7,002 bases of DNA from positions 1 to 7,002 of the forward strand of contig JBGSST010000124.1 of the NCBI GenBank assembly GCA_041736915.1, read 5' to 3'. The position numbers and the translations under genes were made by a program. Source of the stretch: JBGSST01 sp041736915 (lineage in GTDB: Bacteria > Bdellovibrionota > FAC87 > UBA2466). Numbering within the stretch: position 1 is the first letter of the stretch; every line of letters begins with the position of its first letter. The notes under the pieces were generated by a model. The model searched no databases and was not told the DNA's origin. It worked only from the letters and a program-made list of their open reading frames with translations. Positions 1 to 6,000 of the stretch are shown here, one piece after another.

Positions 1-77
1 ACGGTGTCGCCGACGCGGAACCCGCTCGGGGTCAAGGTGTCGCCGCTCTTCGTTTTGATTACGGAGTAGGCGTTCTT
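1..77 (-). repeat. Module 16: start of an A-type repeat, copy A3, cut by the window edge (residues 2295-2319)
   Basis: KNAYSVIKTKSGDTLTPSG leads into VGDT at the edge. It has the same order as module 14: a Lys-containing entry strand, about 12-16 residues, then V-G-[ED]. It shows that the A/B alternation goes on beyond the window. Confidence 0.6.
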
Positions 78-3000
78 CACGGTGGCCGAGGCATTGCCCG
101 TTTGGGAGTAAGTATTGGGCGCCACGCCCGATCCATCGCGCTCACCGTCGGCGGCGCCGGCCACGCCCACGGCGGTTCCGAGGTTGGCTCCGGGGCTGCC
201 GGGCAATGAGGTATACGTCATCGTGACCGAATTCTGCAGTACCTGATCCGGCTCGACGGTGTCGTTGAGGGTGGCGACGTAGGTGTAGGTGAGCGTAGCT
301 CCGGCCGCGAGATCAATCGTCTGCGGCACGCCCTGAGTGCGGCCCCAGGTTACGTTTTGTCCCGATAAATCCGGCGCACCGAACGTAGGACCAACCGATA
401 CGGCGGTGGAGCCCGGCTTGAACGTGGTCCCCGCCGGCAACACATCGGCGATGTTGAGATCATACGCGGTGGCCGTACCGTTGTTCGTCATCGACACGGT
501 GTAGGTAATTTCATCACCGGCATCGAGGCCGGTAGTTGGCGAAACCGCGACGGTGAATACGTTGATGTTCGGGTTTATGACCGTGAGGGTAACGGTGGAA
601 GGCGACAGCACGGGCGAAGAAGTGAAGGAATAGTTTGCCGAGTTCACCAACGTCACCGGGTTGGTGTTGGCGGCGATGTTTCGAACCTGGGCGTCGTAGT
701 AAATCGTAATGGTGCGATCGGCCGCCGCCGTGGCGGGGGGCACGGTGCAAGTGCCGATTGTCCAGCTCATCGCGAGCGGGCCGCCCAAACCGTTGGCGGG
801 CACGCCGGCGGGAACCATCGAGGGGGGGGGCAAGTTGCAGCCGGTGATGGAGGCGCCGAACTCTACCGCAGGCCGGTTGACCAGTACCAGCCCTTCGGGC
901 AGCGAGTCCGTAACCACTAGGGCCGGCGTCACGCCTTCGGGCAGCTCGAGGACGATGCGGAAACGTGCCTGCTCGCCCACGAGTACGTTGGCCGAGGTAT
1001 CGCCGCCAATCGAGGTGTTGAACAAGGACTTTCCGAAGGTAACTAGCTGCACGACCGTATTGGTTGCGTCGGCTACGGTGAGTACGTCTTCGCCGTTGAC
1101 CGTATCGGGATCACCGAAAGGGGGAGGAGGAGGGCCGGGGGGAATGGTCTGCGAGCCGTTGGTCCCCGGCAGAGTGGAGTTCACTACCGCCACCGAGTTG
1201 GCGATCGTTTCATTAGGCTGCGCGGTCGCTTCGATAACCGCGCGGTAGGTGAAGGTCTTGGACGAACCAGACGCCAAACTCGCCAAACTTCCCGCGTTAC
1301 CGTGATTGAATACGATATTGCCGCCGGCCCCGACGGTGAACGTGCCTTCGCCGTCCAGGTCCAAACCGTCGATTGTCCCGTCGCCATCGTTGTCGATTCC
1401 ATCGGCGGCGCCGCTCTGCAGGTTGAGCTTCGAACTCATCGTGTCGGTGATAGACAGATCAAACGCCGTGGCTCGCGAGGCGGCGTTGGTGACGATGACC
1501 CTATACTCCATGATATCGCCCGCATCGCCGATGGCGCTCTGTCCAAAGACCGTGCCGTTGGAGATGTTGCGGGCCTGCTTATCGACGGTGACACTCGGCC
1601 GCGCTACCGCCGTGGCTACCTGGCTGTGTAAGGAAGCCAAAGTGGTCGGGGTTCCGCCGGTGAACCCATCGGCGGCATCGCTGGTGCGGTATTGCGTGCC
1701 GAAGATCGTAAACTGCGAGCCCAGATTGATGCGGGTGGTGGCATTGTTAGTGCCGTGAGTGGCGGTGGTGCCGTTGTTTTTCAGGCGGCCGACGATGTCG
1801 GTTTCGAATATAACCCCCGATTCGGAGGAGACATCTGCCAGTGTATAAACAATCGCCCCGTTGCTGCCTACGGCAGGAGGCGTAGTAGAAGCAATCGTAG
1901 CGGTGTTACTGCCGGTGGGGGCGTCTGAAATGTAGCCGTAAGTGGTCGGCAGCGTTTCGCGCACCGTAATGCCGGTGAAATGGCTGGCCGCTACACCCGC
2001 TTCACTACCGAATAGGGTGAGGCGGAGGCGGAAGGTAGCTTCTTCACCGACGGCGATGGAGGGGTTCGTCGTGTGGGTTTCGTTCGTAGCTTGCAGAGTC
2101 AACGATTGCGAGTAACCAATCGCCAGCGCCTGCGTCGTATCGTAGCTGTAGTTGTTCCCGGTGGCGGTAAGGTCGTCGCTTAGATACTGCGCGCCGGTTA
2201 CCGACGCTTTCATCGTGAGCGGCATGCCGTTCGCATTAGCCGTAGCGACAACCCGCACGATGGCCGAAGCGCCGGAAGCCAAGGTCCCCAGCTGCGCGGA
2301 GGTACACGTCGCGCCGCAAGCCGTTCCGGAGACCGCGCCGCCAGTACCCGACTGCTGAATGGTGATGGTCTTCGCGGTCCAACCGCCACCGATCATGTCG
2401 GTCCAGGTGATGTGGTCCGCAATCGAACCAGGATCGCCGTTATTAGTGATCGTGAAGTTGAAGGTGTATGCCGTGTTATTGGTAACGAACAGAGGAGAAC
2501 TGGCCGCCGACACCGTCATGTCGAGATCCGGAGTCAGGGGATCGAGTGTTTGGGTGCGCGAAGCCGACGCGTTGTTAGTGCAACCGTTCTGGTACTCGAG
2601 CAAGGTAACGTTGTCAGCCGAGGGCGGAGGCGAGGGGTCCGTGCCCGGCGCTACTTCCGGATTGATGAACGGATTGTGAAGCGAGTCGAAGTTGTCGTCT
2701 TGGTAAACCCGGAAAGTAAGCGTAAGGTTTTTGCCATTCGGCAGCACACCCGTGAAGTTAAAAATTGGGGCGGTTAGCGACGTGGCGTCGACGGTAACTC
2801 CGCTAATGTTCGTGGGGTAACCCGTGCCACTCAATACCGGCGTGTAGGTCGCATCGTATTTGAAGCCCGAAACGAGCGTCTCGGTGATCTTTACGTTCGC
2901 GGCCTCGGCGCCAGTGTTCGTGATGGTTACCGCGATCTCGCCGTTGCCGCCGGGACGAACCGTCCACGCCTGACTCAGCTGAGTCGCCGTGAAGTTCGGA

Positions 3001-6000
3001 TTCATGATGATCGTGGCGGGATCGGCGTTGGAAGTGGGTGACGTCAATGTCGAAGTGGCGCTGCAACCCCAGCGAATGGCGACGCTGGAGGGTCCATCCA
3101 CGCAGGTAGCGCCCACTGTTTCGTCGAAGTAATAGGGGGCCGTGCTGCTGGCGGCAATGTTATCGATCCCCTCGTCGACCCCATCGCTGATGGGCGTGGC
3201 CACGTCGCTGCCGCCCGTTAACGCCGCGGTCGGCGAGCCGGACGTGTTGGCCAGATTCGCATTGAAAAGAACGTTCTGGGCTACGTAATTGCCGTTGTTG
3301 GCCAGGTTCGCCTGCCACCGCACGACCTGACCGGGTTTGGCGTATACCGTTTCCCCGAATGCGCCGGCCGGAAAATCGGTCGAATTGCGCCCGGTCGTCG
3401 ACACATTCATGTTCGGTCGGCGTACGGTGATGGCGTAAGCGCTACCGGGCGACGTCACGGAGGTTCCGCAGCCGATGTTGGCGCTCGCACTGGCGGTGAT
3501 GCTGGGCAGCAGGTTGGTCAACTCGTTGCCGCTGACCGGGAAGCGGATTCTGACTTCCGCCGGTCCGCCGTCGCTCAATGTGCCCATGTCTAACAGCGCG
3601 GGGATGTTGGTCGAGTTCCAAGAGTACGGCGATCCGGTAGTTCCCGACCCGCTGGTCACTCCCAGGATGGGCGACCAAGAGCTGCCGCCGTTGGTGCTGT
3701 ACTCAACCGCGCCGGCGATATCGACGCCGGTGCTAGCGGGATTAAGCGCCTCGTTTACCACCACGTTGTAAAGCCGAGTAGCGCCGGTGTTCTTTACGAT
3801 GATGACATCGCGTCCGCCGGAGATATCGCACACGCCGGCCTGCGTCTGCGTCGTGTCGTGCAGAACCTGCATGGCGCCGGTGGGGAACACGAAGTTCGGG
3901 AGAAGACTCGTCTCGGTTTCGTGATCGGTGCCCCCGCAACCCCAGCTCGCTACAATCTCATTCGAGCCGTTCGGAATCGAGCAGACGTTTCCGCCCGCAT
4001 TAGCGATAACTTCGATTGATTTGCTGGCGCCGGGTGCGAGATCGCCAATCGACCATTCCATTATCTGGCCCGCACCCGAAACCACCACCGTAGGTCCCGA
4101 TGGGTTCGCGTCATTGGTGGCGGTGGCATTCGCGGTGAGGCCGGCGGGCAAAGTGTCTTTCACCTTTACGGCGTAAGCTACGCCGTCACCACCGTTGATA
4201 ACGTAGATGCGAAACTGAGCGCGGTTGGATCGAACATACAACGTGGACGGAGTGACGATGATCGAGAGGTCACCCTGGCGAACGACGGTGGGGGTGGCGC
4301 TGCCGCTCGCGGGGAAGGCTCGGCCAACGGACTGCGCTACCTGAGTGTCGTCGTAAACCAATGAGCCGGTAACGGCGGCGGGAGTGGTCGTGCTCTGCGC
4401 CTTGAGGCGCATGTTGTACGTGATGGTGCCATTGGCGCTTTGCTGTAGCGGTGCGCCGTTCCGTTCGAAAGTGGGATTAGCTCCACCGTTCTCCGAGTAG
4501 GTAACCGCGCCAGTAAAGTCGCCACCGTAGGCCGGAGTTTGGCTGGTCAGGTAGTCGTAAGCGCCGGTGGTGGATTGCGTGACGCGCGCGTTCCAAGTTC
4601 CGGCTTGGGTGTTGTTCAAGTCAGACTGGGCGGTGGGGTCTACCGTCGCCGTAACCGTGAAAACCTGACAGACGTCGAGGGTGCTCGGAATGTTGAGGCC
4701 CAAGCCCGCGCTGGCGCGGTAAACGCGGTAGAGCAAAGGCTGCGTAAAGGACACGTTCCCGGATCCGCCACAGCCCTGCGCGCCGCCGTTTAAGGTGAAT
4801 CGCGATACGTTGACGATGGAGCGTGAAGTTTCGCCTAGGAGGTCGTCGTCGCTTACCGTCGTGCGGTAGCTGAAAACGACCTCCTGATCCGATACGGAAT
4901 CAACCCCAACCCACAGGCCGCTAGCCAAAAAATCGAGATTTACGGAAAGTTGACCGGGGGTCGCATCGATCGATCCACTCGGTACGGCCACATCGCCCGT
5001 TCCGTTCAGGTTTACGGTAAGCGACCCGGGTACCAACGTTTGTCCGGCCACCCCGCCGAAGTCGTCTTCGTAAGTCGAGCCGGTCCACGTACCGGGGTAA
5101 CCAGGACTAAAGTCGTAGGAGTTGGTGTACTCAAGGAACTCGCCCTCGCCGAGTGCGATGTTTCGAACTCCGTTTCCATTATCCGCAGCACCCGTTTCGA
5201 AGTTGTTCGATCCGGTCTGCAAACTGTTAGCAAGATTGTAACTTTGCAATGACGTGAATCCGGGCGTCTGGGCGATGTAAGTAGTCACTCCCGCCGAGCG
5301 CGAATAGGGGCAGTCCGGTGGGCCCCACTCGCTACTCGCCGTAGCGGTGCTGCCAATGGGCGTGCCGGCCAAACACGGGTTGGAGGGGGCGGTGAAATTG
5401 ATCGGAAGGGTCAAGGCGCCGGTGAGCGCGGCCTTGGGGACTGACCAGGTGACTAGCTCGCCCGCCTCGCAGGTTCCCCCGGGGCACGTTACGCTCGTGC
5501 CCGCCGGAGCGGATCCCACGCTGATGGAGGCCATCGATGTCGGCAGGGTATCGGTAACCGTAACGTCTTCGCCGAGCTGGTTCACATCGTTGGGCGTAAC
5601 GGTGATGCTCCAGGTGCCGCTTTCGGAAAGGTTAACGCGCTGGGGACCGGTCTTAGTGATACTGATTGGCTCGCCCCCGCCGATGGCGACGGAGGAAGTC
5701 GTGGAGGGAACTTTGTACGGATTGGAGCAGCCGTCGTTATAAGCGGATCTCCAAAGGATGGTTGAGTTGGCGTTCACCGGCTGACACTGATTTTGCTCTA
5801 GCGTGTAGCTAAGCGTCGCGGAGGCACCGTTGCCGATCGTGCCGCTCGAGGCCGTGCGGGTAAACGAGCCATTCAAGGCGTTGTAGCTCCAGCCGGCCGC
5901 CACGTTGGTAACCGTTACCGGCAGAGTATGCAGATTCGACGTCAGTACCACGGCGAACGCATCACCTAGCCCGGTATTCGATACGCTGAAGGAAACATTC

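Larger units (their letters stand above)
1047..1601 (-). repeat. Module 13: B-type repeat, copy B1, with a calcium-like loop (residues 1787-1971)
   Basis: Entry PSVTVDKQARNISNG, then IGDAGDIMEYRVIVTNAAS, then FDLSITDTMSSKLNLQSG. Inserted after this strand is DGIDNDGDGTIDGLDLDGEG. The exit is NETIANSVAVV, followed by a PPGPPPPP tract and a DPDTVNGED linker. At 185 residues it is the longest module, because of the loop and the linker. Confidence 0.75.

Noticed and set aside
709..1248. 179-codon open frame on the plus strand
   Set aside because: It lies wholly antisense to modules 13-14. Its low-complexity Ser/Pro/Gly product shows no family motif, whereas the minus-strand frame gives clear repeat-domain signatures.
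1306..1758. 150-codon plus-strand frame over modules 12-13
   Set aside because: Same reason: the calcium-like loop and repeat strands on the minus strand explain this stretch, and no ribosome site or neighbouring gene supports the plus-strand reading.
3675..3722. Sialidase-like activity from the Asp-box-like motif in module 8
   Set aside because: There is one imperfect motif with Asn for Asp, no further Asp-boxes in series, and no catalytic Arg triad or Tyr/Glu pattern. A structural hairpin is more likely.
5347..5742. 131-codon open frame on the plus strand
   Set aside because: Antisense shadow of modules 3-4. The product has no recognisable motif and the opposite strand is convincingly coding.
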